From Dermacentor variabilis (Eukaryota > Arthropoda > Arachnida > Ixodida > Ixodidae): 64,000 bases of DNA. This document shows, one piece after another, positions 1 through 11,429 of the stretch. Both the position numbers and the translations under genes were made by a program. The DNA lies in assembly GCF_050947875.1 (NCBI RefSeq), contig NC_134568.1, forward strand, positions 203,051,729-203,115,728. Direction: 5' to 3'. Position 1 is the first letter of the stretch; every line of letters begins with the position of its first letter. The notes beneath the pieces were generated by a model, which saw only the letters and a program-made list of their open reading frames with translations, was not told the DNA's origin and ran no database searches.

Positions 1-330
1 GCAAAGATAGATGAAAAAGTTTAAAGAAGGATAAACGAGCGTTGAAGATAAACCATGCAGTGGGAGACCATCAACTGTGACCAGTGACACGAATCGTCAC
101 CGCGTGGGCGAATTTATTCGTGTACACCTGAATTTTTTCAAAGAGTATACGAGCATTGGGTTCGACATTGGCGAAAATGCATCCCTTGCGATGGAGACTA
201 TATTGAGTACTATATTTGTATTGAGAAAGAGTTACTCTGCAAGGATGTGGAGTTTGAACAATGTATGTCTGTTAGTGAACAGGTTATGCCAACTTTGGCA
301 TTACTTTTAGTATAACTCTCGTATTTTCTT
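1..330 (+). pseudogene. mariner transposase remnant, internally deleted, cut by window edge
   Basis: Translation of roughly bases 25-100 gives FKEG, a stop, then TSVEDKPCSGRPSTV, which matches the end of the helix-turn-helix region and the 'SGRPST' linker of mariner transposases. About 60 bases later another frame reads WRKCIPCDGDYIE, the conserved mariner C-terminal motif. The whole DDD catalytic core between them is missing, so this is an internal-deletion derivative of the kind common for mariners. Two in-frame stops lie in the first 40 bases. The 5' end is outside the window, and I could not place a 3' terminal repeat. It cannot encode an active enzyme. The family call is firm; the subfamily is not determined. 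Confidence 0.6.
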
Positions 331-1620
331 AAGCTACAAAATGCTGGCTTTTTTTTTTGCAAAGGCCGTATCACTTGAATTGCTATGTCACTTACGTTGT
401 TCAGAAGTATCGTGTACTTTGCAAGTACATCTCTGGCCTGCTTACTTTGAGCGAGTTCACCTTCGTGCTTCTTGACGTAAGCCTTAGCACGTCTGGAAAC
501 AAAAAGGACCACATTGACCACTAGATACCACGTTACTACAAATTAAAGTACTAATCAACTCTTGCATTTTCATAGTACATATGTTTTGCTAATACAGCGC
601 CAAATCTTGCAATGTCCTCACGTGTCCCACCAGGACTTAAATGCCCTAATCGCGTTGTCAACGTTATGTTGAAAGTCAGTACAGGAATCGTTGGTGATAT
701 TTCGGCGTTCTAGCAAGGCCTTCTTGTCTATGAATATCTGTTATTTGTATTTGAACGCTAACCAATCGATTTTCAAATATATTAATATAATGAATAAGTG
801 CAATCTCTAAAGGAAAATATCGTTGTTAGCTGCAGTTTCTCCAACTCCACCCCAGTATGCGCAAATATTTCCTTGTGGAAAATACCGCATATACCGTAAT
901 AGAGCAGCGACTAATCGCCTCTAAACCTGAGCAGTGCCTGCAAGGCACTGGTGCGGCCGTCAACGAGCTATGACGATCGCAACGAAAATGCTTGGATGAC
1001 CGCGGGGCTTCGGCCACTGGCACCAGGCTTCTCATCTCGCCCCTGCAAGTTCGACGTATGGGCTCCCACGATGAAAACGAATAACATAACCATAAGTCAG
1101 GTCTATTTTTTCCGTACCACCCTCCTTCCAAAATCCATTCTACCACAGCACTCTAAGGAGAAAAAAGTGGGCAAATGTTTAACAACATGCCGCACGAGAA
1201 TAGCGAAAAGCATGTGACGCTCCATGCCCCCGAGCCGCCAAATGCGCAGCGATAGACCTATTAGCACACCCGGAGGGGTATACATAGTCCTAGCCACTGC
1301 TGGGCGTTTGGCAAACCGTAAAGTGGCTCACAAAGGCACTATGTTAAGTGCTCTTATGTTCGTTCATTCTTGTTTTAATGCTGCATGCTTACAGGTCATC
1401 CCACGGAAAGTTTCAAGGAGCAATTACGTACCAACTTACTTTCCGATGGGTGCGAAACGATTCTTACCTGAGCATCTTGTACTTTTTATTCATGGGCCAA
1501 GGTTGATTTTTGCACGTTTCGATTATGCTTTTGTTCATTCGCACATTCTCCTTCACCTCCTCCTCCGTCTGGTCCAGGTCGTCCACATCGATCGCGAACT
1601 CGCTGCCAAAACTGCGGCGA
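331..1620. other. unassigned AT-rich DNA with one weak exon-like stretch
   Basis: No recognisable mobile element or RNA. On the minus strand a 100-codon frame opens just after a TAG that forms part of a possible splice acceptor (pyrimidine-rich tract then ctccttag near 1155) and contains EGGWYGKNRPDLWLCY. I recognise no family, and a possible donor near 890 is weak. It may be chance. Confidence 0.3.
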
Positions 1621-1627
1621 AAAAAGA

Positions 1628-1644
1628 AAGGGGGGGGGGGGGGG
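1628..1644. repeat. poly-G tract
   Basis: A homopolymer of about 16 G. Similar G or C runs recur at about 13603, 16390, 41013, 50612 and 54453, often within or next to element copies. Confidence 0.8.
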
Positions 1645-2102
1645 TTGCTAGCAACGATATAAATGGCCAGACGTCGTAAGTGAAAGGCCAGATTCTGTCG
1701 CTTTCAAAGCAAACTTCGATCACGTCAGTGACACGACGTTTGCGCTGTAGCTGCCTTCAGTAGCTGCAAGTATTGGTTTACAGGAAAGCAGAAGAATAAA
1801 CGGAGATGGGAAGACATCCAAACAGCAGATGGTATGAAGCGCTTAAGCGTTCGGATTGCTACGCTTTGCAGGCGAAAAAAATGAATAGACATGCGTGCTT
1901 CCTGTTAGCAGTGCATCTGTGAACTCTGACGTGGTGAACCGAATGTCGCGCCTAAAATTAAAGAAAACGACCATTGAACTGTCCGAATTTTTAACTGTGT
2001 GCGTTCGCATCCCACCGTACATGAGATGAGCTGTCATATGGTGTCGGTGGCACGGTTGCACTGCATTTTTCAGATCGTGCTGGCTGTTATTAAAATGCCT
2101 AT

Positions 2103-2735
2103 ACAGGGTGCCCCTTTTTTCGATTTTTTTTTCTTTAGCTACAACAATATTTGATTGCCTGTGGCAAATAAGACAATTGTAACCCTTGATTAAATTACTC
2201 GATAAGTCGGTCATTACATTTACAAATAAAAATACTTAATATAATAATTAACATAATTATATAACTACTTAATTAATTACTTTACGACACATATTTCAAT
2301 ATACCTATTGTAGCTAGTGAGTAGGTAAGACGATATATATCGACTGAGAAAAAATTCTTAGGATGACACCGGTTTCGAGATATGCGCCGTCAAGCTTGCG
2401 TTCAAAATCCACTGTTCCAATTACGTTTTTATGAAAGCGCTATCTCATGTATATAGGCACAAAAGTAACTGGAACGCCAATGCGTTTCGTCTACACATTG
2501 AAAATTATCTCCAAACTGGCGTAGTCCTGAGAATTTGTTCTAAGTCAATATACCTAGCATATACTCACTTCCTACAATTCATTGATTGAAATATGTGACG
2601 TGAAGTAATTATACAAGTTAATAAACATACTTATGTTACACATTCGACTAAGCATTTTGATTTCTCGTAGAAGTAATAGCCACCTCATCGAGTAATTTAG
2701 ATCAAAGGTTAGAGCTGTGCTATCTGAAACAGGAA
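2103..2735. mobile_element. fold-back (MITE-like) element, copy 1
   Basis: The sequence is a large imperfect inverted repeat. The left arm near 2270-2380 (tttacgacacatatttcaat ... gacaccggtttcgagatat) matches the reverse complement of the right arm near 2500-2610 (atctccaaactggcgtag ... gaaatatgtgacgtgaagta). Outer pairing continues to a tatcgagtaattta motif on both sides. The left end carries tacagggtgcccc, which resembles the terminal cagggtg/ccgggtgtccc sequence of Tc1/mariner-type elements, including the DD41D element at 45411. No right terminal repeat is visible before the LINE at 2737, so the right end is probably truncated. It codes for nothing. It shares its core with the copy at 31285-31930. 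Confidence 0.6.
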
Positions 2736-2736
2736 A

Positions 2737-3580
2737 GGAGGAATAAACTTTTATTTTGGAAACAGTATTTCGGGGTAAGCCCCGGTTCTACTCTCGGTGG
2801 GAGGTCTCCTCATTCCAGGAACCTTCTGGCCTTCGCTGCTTCCTTGGCCTTGGCGACGAGACGTCGTTGTTGTTCCAGGTCCTCGGAGACGAGCTTGGCC
2901 TCCCACGTTTCTATGAGGTCTTCGCTTTCTCTGGCGTTGCAACAGACTCTCGGTGAAGACAATGCATCTTTGTCTAGATGCCATGGACATTCGAGGATCA
3001 GGTGCGCTAAGGTGTCCGGTACGCCGCACATTGGGCAGTGGTAACCTTGTAGCGTTGGGTACAGTCTATGCATGATGATTCCGTGGATATAAGTATTACT
3101 TTGCAGTCTTCTGAGTGTAGTGCTTTCTTCTTTGTTGAGCTTTGGGTGAGGTGGTGGGTACACCCTGCGTTCCAGCCTGTGATGATGAAGGATCCCTGAG
3201 TACGTGATGGGTACGGTCTCTGCCTCCGCTGGCGCAGACCGGGCGTCTCGAGGGTAGGAAGGGTTGGCCCGGCAGGTGTGGCCTCGGGCCGCGGCGTGTG
3301 CCGCTTCGTTCCCCTCCAGCCCCTCGTGCCCAGGAACCCATGTCACGCAGGTGTAGGGGATTGGAGTACTGCGGTGCTTCAATAGCTTCAGTGCTTGTGT
3401 TGACACGCGACCCTTAGCGTAGTTTCTGACGGCTGCTTGAGAATCGGAGAAGATGACAGCTGCGTCCATGCACGTGGTAGTCGCTAGGGCGATCGCCGTC
3501 TCTTCTGCAGTCTCGGCGTTTTGTGCACGGACTGTGGCAGACGCTAGCTCTCTGCCCTGAGAATCTACGACGCACAGGAA
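2737..3580 (-). pseudogene. I-group LINE ORF2 3' end: RNase H domain and C-terminal zinc knuckle
   Basis: An open minus-strand frame (3469-2810, readable upstream to about 3580) holds an RNase H domain: ETAEETAIAL (catalytic Glu), FSDSQAAVRNYAKG (catalytic Asp) and WVPGHEGLEGNEAAH (catalytic His region). It is followed by YPPPHPKL and a Cys/His motif, CPMCGVPDTLAHLILEC. This order is typical of the C-terminus of ORF2 in RNase H-bearing I-group LINEs. The 3' end lies at the AATAAA-containing segment near 2737-2755. Endonuclease and reverse transcriptase are absent, so this is a 5'-truncated copy. It belongs to the same family as the LINE split between 55796-56828 and 62307-63000, which shares the NYAKG and PPPH motifs. 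Confidence 0.8.
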
Positions 3581-3927
3581 AGTTTCAAAATTTTACCGCA
3601 GCTAAAGAATAGAGAAAACATGTTTTTGTGCTATACAGTAAGAGCAACAACAAAACGTACACTGGCACCTTTTTTGCAATGTGTAACAAGCAGCACAGCT
3701 AGTCCTCTTAAATTCGTTCTCTTGCTTTCTGCAATCGACAGCCATGTTCATGCTTCGCAGCTGCATTGTGAGTGGTTTCGGAGAGAGAATTTAGAATATA
3801 ACGAACACCGTTTTACATCGAACGAAGGGGAGCAGGAATCCGAGGAAAATATTACGAATCCGAGACGCATCATCGGTTCAGCAAACGGCTGGTCAGAAAT
3901 TTTGCGCACCCGGCGACAGACGAACGA
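3581..3927. other. unassigned spacer between LINE and tandem array
   Basis: A short plus-strand open frame (3620-3940) has no recognisable domain and ends at the array edge. I see no promoter, RNA or element motif. Confidence 0.4.
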
Positions 3928-5777
3928 CCGCGACATATGACGGATTTGGCATGATTATTCCTCATTAAGCAAGACAATTGAAGGCGCAGCCTCATGGGAA
4001 TGCATCCGCGTCCCGTCCATGATGGACAAGCGGGGGTATCCGCGACATATGACGGTTTTGGCATGATGATTCCTCCTTAAGCATCATAATCTAGGGCGCA
4101 GGCTCATGGGAATGCATCCGCGTCCCGTCATTGATGGACAAGCGGGGACACCTGCGACATAGGGCGGTTTTCGCATGATTATTCCTCGTTAAGCAAGATA
4201 ATCGAGGGCGCAGGCTCACGGGAGTGCATCGACGTCCCGTCCATGATGGACAAGCGGTGGTACCCGCGACATATGACGATTTTGGCATGATGATTCCTCA
4301 TTAAGCAAGATAATCGAGGGCGCAGGCTCATGGGAATGCATCCGCGTCCCGTTAATGATGGACAAGCGGTGGTATCCGCGACATATGACGATTTTGGCAT
4401 GATGATTCCTCCTTAAGCATCATAATCGAGGGCGCAGGCTCATGGGAATGCATCCGCGTCCCGTCCATGATGGACAAGCGGGGGTATCCGCGACATATGA
4501 CGGTTTTGGCATGATGATTCCTCCTTAAGCATCATAATCGAGGGCGCAGGCTCATGGGAATGCATCCGCGTCCCGTCATTGATGGACAAGCGGGGACACC
4601 TGCGACATAGGGCGGTTTTCGCATGATTATTCCTCGTTAAGCAAGATAATCGAGGGCGCAGGCTCACGGGAGTGCATCGACGTCCCGTCCATGGTGGACA
4701 AGCGGTGGTATCCGCGACATATGACGATTTTGGCATGATGATTCCTCATTAAGCAAGATAATCGAGGGCGCAGGCTCACGGGAGTGCATCGACGTCCCGT
4801 CCATGATGGACAAGCGGTGGTACCCGCGACATATGACGATTTTGGCATGATGATTCCTCATTAAGCAACATAATCGAGGGCGCAGGCTCATGGGAATGCA
4901 TCCACGTCCAGTCAATGATTGATAAGAGGGGGTATCCGTGACATATGACGGTTTTGGCATGATGATTCCTCATTAAGCAACATAATCGAGGGCGCAGGCT
5001 CATGGGAATGCATCCGCGTCACGTCAATGATGGATAAGCGGGGACACCTGCGACATAGGACGGTTTTCGCATGATTATTCCTCATTAAGCAAGATAATCG
5101 AGGGCGCAGGCTCATGGGAATGCATCCACGTCCAGTCAATGATTGATAAGAGGGGGTATCCGTGACATATGACGGTTTTTGCATGATGATTCCTCATTAA
5201 GCAAGATAATCGAGGGCGCAGGCTCATGGGAATGCATCCACGTCCAGTCAATGATTGATAAGAGGGGGTATCCGTGACATATGACGGTTTTGGCATGACG
5301 ATTCCTCATTAAGCATCATAATCTAGGGCGCAGGCTCATGGGAATGCATCCGCGTCCCGTCATTGATGGACAAGCGGGGACACCTGCGACATAGGGCGGT
5401 TTTCGCATGATTATTCCTCGTTAAGCAAGATAATCGAGGGCGCAGGCTCACGGGAGTGCATCGACGTCCCGTCCATGATGGACAAGCGGTGGTATCCGCG
5501 ACATATGACGATTTTGGCATGATGATTCCTCATTAAGCAAGATAATCGAGGGCGCAGGCTCATGGGAATGCATCCGCGTCCCGTTAATGATGGACAAGCG
5601 GTGGTATCCGCGACATATGACGATTTTGGCATGATGATTCATCATTAAGCAACATAATCGAGGGCGCAGGGTCATGGGAATGCATCCGCGTCCCGTCATT
5701 GATGGACAAACGGGGACACCTGCGACATAGGACGGTTTTCGCATGATTATTCCTCATTAAGCAAGACAATCGAGGGC
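3928..5777. repeat. 112-bp tandem repeat array (about 16.5 units)
   Basis: The heptamer gcatgat starts at 3949, 4061, 4173, 4285 and so on to 5741, always exactly 112 bp apart, so no unit carries a net indel. Units share gggcgcaggctcatgggaat and nnncgacatannncggttttg and differ by substitutions in a few variable blocks. Units starting at 4061, 4173 and 4285 recur almost unchanged at 5293, 5405 and 5517 (2, 1 and 0 differences), and units 4061/4173 are also close to 4509/4621, which is higher-order structure. The minus strand shows a series of 60-98-codon frames beginning MPK(S/P)SYV, but 112 is not a multiple of three, so the frame rotates each unit. These are very probably repeat artefacts and not genes. 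The flanks show no duplication that I can see. Confidence 0.95.
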
Positions 5778-6350
5778 TGACTTACGCACGTGCCACCACT
5801 ATTATTGATGTACTGCGTCTCCATCATAAAACGCACTCTTCATGCCTATGACTAAACCAAACTTCATTGTCGGGCAATTTTGGAGTACACTTACATTCGT
5901 GACATTGCATCGAATGGTTACACACGGTTCCACCGGTCAACGATCGCTTGTGGTCAGTTAATCTGTGCAAATAATGCAACGGCATGTCTGCCCTACAAGA
6001 AAGCGACCATAGTTAAACAGAAACTTTGTAAACTATTTCCATACGACATTCTACAAACGTGTTAGTACGCTTTACGTGTACACCTATCGGGACTATTCTT
6101 CGGCCGTTCACCTGTTCTTTATTTTACTGCACGGCGACGAACATCATTCCTACCTACTATTCAGCCATAAGCACAACGTTGACCTGGTATAGGCTGCCTG
6201 CTTTCTTAAGTTTATGTGACAGAATGTTAGGTATACTCCCGACTGTCTTCTTGCGAGTATCTTGGATACACTGATGCATAGCAGAAAATGAAGGATACCA
6301 ATGGATGTGGTAGTAAGAGCACAGTTGCCAACAATTTTTATATAGTAATT
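5778..6350. other. unassigned AT-rich DNA
   Basis: Short frames of 61-71 codons occur on both strands without recognisable domains or codon structure. Nothing else seen. Confidence 0.4.
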
Positions 6351-6354
6351 CATG

Positions 6355-6595
6355 AGGATTAACTGCCCAAAGCAACACCAAATACGCTATGAGGGACGCT
6401 GTGTATGATAGGGCCCGAAATTAATTTTGACCATGCGGTGTTTTTAACGTGAACTAAAATCGGGGTTAGACGAGTGATTTTTTTTTCATTGCACCCACAT
6501 TTATATACGCACACCGCGGCGAGGAATGAAATCCGCGACCTCATGCTCAGACACTAAACGCAATGGCCACTGAGCCACCGCGGATCTTACAAAAA
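6355..6595 (-). mobile_element. diverged tRNA-derived SINE (tick, Ruka-like)
   Basis: On the minus strand the copy starts with gatccgcggtggctcagtgg (A-box region) and continues to a GAGGTCGCGGATTTCATTCC block (degenerate B box). It then runs into a body resembling the SINE copies below (aattttgacca...ttaacgtg). It is old, with many substitutions and a T run near 6480. Confidence 0.5.
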
Positions 6596-6730
6596 ATTAT
6601 GCAGTTATTTGAAATAAAGAAGTCAGGCGCAATGTCGTATTTAACGGGCCTGACAAACGAATTTCATAGTACCAATTATCTTTAGTGAAATGGAAAGCTT
6701 ACCGGTCCGGGTGTCTGATAATAATAAGTC

Positions 6731-6731
<1 letters not shown>

Positions 6732-6796
<65 letters not shown>
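6732..6796. repeat. (TAA)n microsatellite
   Basis: About 21 uninterrupted ATA/TAA repeats. The poly-isoleucine frame through it is an artefact. Confidence 0.97.
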
Positions 6797-7691
6797 TGCT
6801 AACGCGGAGAACGCCGTGGAACATTCTATATCAGATTTTTTTATATCAGAAGATGTAGTCGTCCACTGGACGCATGCTTTTCAGCATGCTTCGCATTCGT
6901 TTATAGGTAAGCGCGATAGCAATTATACTCTGGCATTTGTGGGAGGCAGACGACAACTGTGGCCGTGCAGTACGTAAAAAAAGTTTGTCAAGTTGATGTT
7001 CCTGCGATTCATGTTTTTCGAATTGTTAAATTATTTATGCGATGATTGCTACATGTTTTCTTGGTTTCCTGTCCAACTGCTTTGGTATTTAACCAGTCAA
7101 AACGAAACCAATCGGATCGAAAACGAAACGACGCTTGTGCGCGTGATACCCAGTTCAACTTGTTGCTGTAGCCATGCCTGCGCCTTTGCTTTCCGAAGCA
7201 TAGAATAAAGCCCGAGTGTATACTAATATACCCACTGTAATTTTAAGCAATAATTCTGCTGTACTTAATAACAGTCGACTTACGTACAGTAATCTCATAG
7301 AATACACCCGAAGTACCAAGATTTCACCACGACTTACTCGTTTTTGAGACTTTCTTTGCCAATTTAAAATTGTAATTCCTATTTAAATCGCGAGCAGCAC
7401 GCTGGATTCTATCACTACAAGTAATCGTAATTTCATTTCCATTAATGTCTCGCAACACATTCTGGCCAGTTGTCAGTGCCCTAATTGATCAATGCAGTTC
7501 GAAGAAATGGTGAAAAGCTAGCTGTCATCTCTCCTAAGCTCTGCTCATTCCGTAAAAGCTCCAAGTACAACCAGCATAAGGCCCCACCCAGCCAGAAACG
7601 TAAGTTCTACACTCAAGAACCCAACATGCCCGACAAATTGCGCAGGACCACAATATGTCTTCATGAAAGGCACTGACTCTGTTTTCCGCGA

Positions 7692-7693
<2 letters not shown>
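6797..7693. other. unassigned DNA
   Basis: Only short frames. A stub near 6905 (gcgatagcaattata) resembles the start of the dispersed repeat at 14880-15010. Nothing else supported. Confidence 0.35.

Positions 7694-7725
<32 letters not shown>
7694..7725. repeat. (CT)n microsatellite
   Basis: About 16 CT repeats without interruption. Confidence 0.95.
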
Positions 7726-7727
<2 letters not shown>

Positions 7728-7899
7728 AGCGACCGCGCTTTTTCACGTGTTAGAGACAGCGTTTCCTGTGCCTCCTTTCTACTCAGTGCGAAGAGACAAA
7801 ATGGCTCACAGATATCTGGATTAAGGGCACGGAGCAGCGAGAAAGAAAGTACAGACAATATGCGACTAGCATGAGAATGTAACAAAGTGAAGAAGCGTC

Positions 7900-8310
7900 C
7901 GGGATTCAAGGGAAAAGTGGTAGAAAAATCCCAGCCGGCCCACGGGAACGAACTCTCCTCTCGCCCGGCGACGCGCGGGGCGTGGCAACGAGCTCAGGGC
8001 GGGTCCGGACTCGCTGCTCTGTCTTTTGTCCCACTTCATTAGGTCTGCGGCGAAGAGCATCAATAATGCAGCAGGGGAAATAACAACGCTCGCGAGCCGC
8101 CGGCCGGCGTTGCGACCAGCGCACGCTGTGTACGCCGCCTGACACAGTGTGCGCTCAGCGCAGGTATCTCTTTCCCTGGCTGCCTTATCGTTGCCGTTGA
8201 GGCCCACCCGCCACGACCCCCGAGCAACTGTATGTCGGGCCACCGTCCTGCTGGCACCGCACGCGATCACCGAACGGGTCGCGCAATCACCGTGGTCATT
8301 AGGTGCACAT
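7900..8310. other. CpG-rich block with overlapping frames on both strands
   Basis: GC- and CpG-rich sequence against an AT-rich background, with open frames on the plus strand (8149-8388) and the minus strand (8348-7866, 160 codons). Open frames on both strands follow from GC richness and are not evidence for a protein. It could be a CpG-island-like promoter region or an old element. I see no TATA box or splice signal that decides it. Confidence 0.3.
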
Positions 8311-8404
8311 ACTAGAAAAGTGCGCAGTTGCTGTACTCGTTTGCTCAAAAGCTACGTCTTAAGAAAGAGCATGGCAACACCGCATTAACCAGAAGTTGTG
8401 TGAC

Positions 8405-8645
8405 CTATTAGTGGATTGATTCGATTGATTTTCAAGTCCCGAAGCCACACAGGGGCGACGAGAGACGCAGCAGTAGAAGACACCTGGTTAATTTTGACCA
8501 ACTGGGTTTCGTTAACACGCACCCAAGGTACGATACATGTCTTTTTTTTTCATTTCGCTTTTATCGGATAACGGCTGCCATGGTCAGCAGTAGAACGCGC
8601 GCTCCGCATCGGAACGCCGCAGCTACTGAGCTACCGTGGAGTGTA
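8405..8645 (-). mobile_element. diverged SINE-like copy
   Basis: On the minus strand it starts with tccacggtagctcagtagct (A-box-like). The inner body has the aattttgaccaactggg and gttaacacgcaccc blocks that correspond to the SINE body (gaccacctgggg, ttaacgtgcac). The B box is badly decayed. Family membership is inferred from these blocks only. Confidence 0.4.
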
Positions 8646-8742
8646 TGTTGACATTTGTGAACAGGAAGCAAGGACAAATTTTTGTCCAGCGCGGTATATG
8701 TTCTATTGATAAGAAAACTGCACGCTTTAATCTTTCAGCGCA

Positions 8743-8985
8743 CCTACCGCGGTGGCTCAGTGACTACCGCCTTCTGCTGCTAACCGCAAGGTCGCATGTT
8801 CGGTTCCTGACCACGACGTCCACATTTCGATGGAACCGGTATGCAGAAACATTCTTGAACTCGGATTGTGGCGCATGTTGAGAAACCCCAGGTGATTTCT
8901 CAGCAGAAATTAATCTGGAGACCTCTTCTACGGCGCCTCTTATAATTCGTGCACTGTTTCGGGGCATAAACCCACACAGGTCTAT
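8743..8985 (+). mobile_element. tRNA-derived SINE, diverged, next to a LINE
   Basis: Plus-strand copy starting ctaccgcggtggctcagtg (A box), then gcaaggtcgcatgttcggttcc (B-box-like), then acatttcgatgg and gaaaccccagg body blocks seen in the other SINEs. It abuts the 5' truncation point of the LINE at 8990. Confidence 0.55.
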
Positions 8986-8989
8986 CCTT

Positions 8990-10482
8990 GCTAATTTCAT
9001 CATTGACCGCAACCTCTCGTGGAGCCCTCACTGCGTCTATCTGAAGAAGAAGTTAGTCGCCATTGCTCAGGTCTTCAAATTTCTCTGCGGGAAAAACTGG
9101 GGTACACCAGTCCATACTATGTTGCAGCTGTACAGGGTTTTGTTTCTTGGACTCCTACATTACAGCCTACCAGTGGTGTCAAATGCATGCAAGACGAACT
9201 TTCGCGCCTTGGAGAGCATACAAGGTCAAGCCCTACGCACGTGTTTAGGGCTGCCTCGGTGCACCTCAACAGCAGCAACAATCGCCATCGCGGGAGATCA
9301 TATAATCCAGACACATGTGGCTGTCGACTCTCTCAGAGCGCACATTCGCCATCTGTCAAGGATCCCCGACCATCATTTGGCCTCCCTACCAGCCGAGAGA
9401 CCTCAAGCGACCTTTTCACGAGGGATTAGCGCTCATCAAGAGTGCATACCGGCATCTTTTACCCCGGCGGCGAAGCCTTCCTCTCCCCTGTGGTGCCTGC
9501 AACAGCCTCAAGTGAATTTTGCTATTCCTGCAATTACAAAAAACTCCAATTATCCAGCGCCGGCTCTGAAACAACTTACGCTCCTATTACTGCACCAGAC
9601 GTATCATGACCACATTCATATATATACCGATGGTACGACCTCACCTACCAGCTCAACTGCCGCATTCGTCGTTCCAGCCAAGAACGTTACAGTTAAATTC
9701 AAACTGTCGCACACGACTACATCTACATCGGCAGAACTTGCAGCTCTCCATGCCGCTATGATGTACATCACCGAAGAGCCAACAGAGAAATGGGTCATAT
9801 TTTGTGACTCTAAGGCAGCCCTTCACAGCATCAAGTCTGGATTACGTCACAGAACATACGAGCAGATGATATCTGACATCAGGGAAGTACACCACCATGC
9901 TCTGGAAAGAGGACACCACATTACATTTCAATGGATCCCTGCTCACTGTGGCATCGTCGGCAACAACCTAGCTGACAAGGCTGCCCGGTGTATCCACGAA
10001 GATACCAAGACGCGTCCAACACCTTTGGCGAGGTCGGACGCTGCCAAAGAACTTCGACTACTTGCACGCATGAAGCTACAAGATCTCTGCCTTCAACTGC
10101 CTTCAATTGCAGATTGCGTAAACTGGACCCCACGCTACGGCTACAACTGCCATCTAGCCTTTCCCGTGGCGAAACAACCTTGTTGTGTCGCTTGTGGCTG
10201 GGAGTGGCGTTCACGAACGCATACTCCTACCGTATGGGAATGGCCGAGAGCCCGATGTGCGACTCCTGCGGGTGCGAGGAGACCATCGAGCACCTATTGT
10301 GTACCTGCCCTCGCTACGATGTCCAACGTCTCTCTCTGCGGGCAACTTTACGCCGACTGTACTCGAGACCATTCACCGAGTCAAAGATACTCGGACCGTG
10401 GCCACACCCGTCACTGGCTCGAAAAGCGATTCGTGCACTAGTGCAGTACTTGAAGTGCACCGGCTTAAGAGACCGTTTATAG
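8990..10482 (+). pseudogene. I-group LINE ORF2 C-terminal half (RT thumb, RNase H, zinc knuckle)
   Basis: The copy starts inside the reverse transcriptase C-terminus (IIDRNLSWSPHC, near 9000) and continues in the frame that contains 9119-10441. The RNase H domain is complete for its catalytic set: YTDGT, SAELAALHAA, FCDSKAALHS and WIPAHCGIVGNNLADKAA. A frameshift near 10100 moves the frame to the one ending at 10482, which carries LCRLWLGVAFTNAY and the zinc knuckle CDSCGCEETIEHLLCTC. The stop is followed by the family's 3' UTR. Endonuclease and RT catalytic motifs are absent, so this is a 5'-truncated copy. It is the best preserved RNase H part of this LINE family here and is about 1.5 kb against several kb for a full element. 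Original function: target-primed reverse transcription. Confidence 0.85.
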
Positions 10483-10700
10483 TGTCCTTGTGTGTGGTGT
10501 CCCTCCCACACGTACTCAGTGCTTATTCTCTCCCTTTCTTCCTCTTTCTATTCCCCTTCCCCCACCACCAGTGCAGGGTAGCAAACCGGATGCTGTTCTG
10601 GTTGACCTCCCTGCCCTTCCTATCCTTGTTTTCTCTCTCTCTCATCAAAGCAGGTTTGGCGCAAAGCGCATTAAATGGGGATCAGACAATCAGAGGCTAG
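10483..10700 (+). mobile_element. 3' UTR of I-group LINE
   Basis: Pyrimidine-rich segment ending cagggtagcaaaccggatgc, then ggttgacctccctgcccttcc. The same block recurs at 43720-43860, 44500-44600, 21840-21930 and 52440-52515 (plus) and at 11430-11600, 23520-23655 and 32733-32870 (minus), so it is the shared 3' end of this LINE family. Confidence 0.75.
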
Positions 10701-11226
10701 AAAATGCAACATTTCGGTAAGTTAAGTGTGGGAGAATCTAAGACCTCTGACAGTGCGCAACGGGCTCCTTCTTATGGTTCTCGGTAGATGATAATTTGGG
10801 ATTTTTATGGCGCAGCAGCCATGCAGGCTATAATGCGCCAGGGTTCTCGGTAGGCGCACGGGTACAAAAGAACCCAAAATTTGAAATTTCTATATATGCA
10901 TTCCGAATGTCGTATAACTGGCTCAATCCCTTTCCGAGTCTTGGGCAAATCGGCGAGCTTTCAGACGATCATCCACATGCATCCGGTTGGTGGAATGATT
11001 TTTAACCGTCTTCTCATATACGATTCGGGCATAAATTGCCATTTACATTGAAATATCCATTTCAGAAGTGAACGGTAAGGTTCACCTGAAGGCTCTCTTA
11101 AGAGTAATTCAATTCTCCCCACTGGAATTCTCCCCGAAAAACAAATTTGTCAAGTATGTTGAAACCACCTTTTAAGTGTTAGCTTTCTTAGGGTACTTCA
11201 CGCAGTTTCCGGGGGCTGGCTGGCTA
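10701..11226. other. unassigned DNA
   Basis: No element motif, RNA or frame above 70 codons that I can support. Confidence 0.35.
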
Positions 11227-11325
<99 letters not shown>

Positions 11326-11381
11326 TATGTATGTATGTATGTATGTATGTATGTATGTATGTATGTATGTATGTATGTATG

Positions 11382-11411
<30 letters not shown>
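11227..11411. repeat. compound (TATC)n(TATG)n microsatellite
   Basis: About 25 TCTA repeats switch at 11326 to about 21 ATGT repeats, with no intervening sequence. One transition (C to G in the fourth position) relates the motifs. Poly-(LSIY) and poly-(CMYV) frames through it are artefacts. Confidence 0.98.
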
Positions 11412-11412
<1 letters not shown>

Positions 11413-11429
11413 CCATTTTCCCGCCTACC

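Noticed and set aside
826..1146. 106-codon minus-strand frame opening after a splice-acceptor-like tract
   Set aside because: No family recognised, weak donor; kept only as a remark in the spacer entry.
4091..5769. Series of 61-98-codon minus-strand frames starting MPKSSYV / MPKPSYV
   Set aside because: They repeat with the 112-bp array, the unit length is not a multiple of three, and the frame rotates; no promoter or splice context.
3928..5777. CRISPR-like array
   Set aside because: Units are contiguous 112-bp tandem copies without unique spacers, and the context is eukaryotic.
6690..6977. Frame with poly-isoleucine
   Set aside because: It is a translation of the (TAA)n microsatellite.
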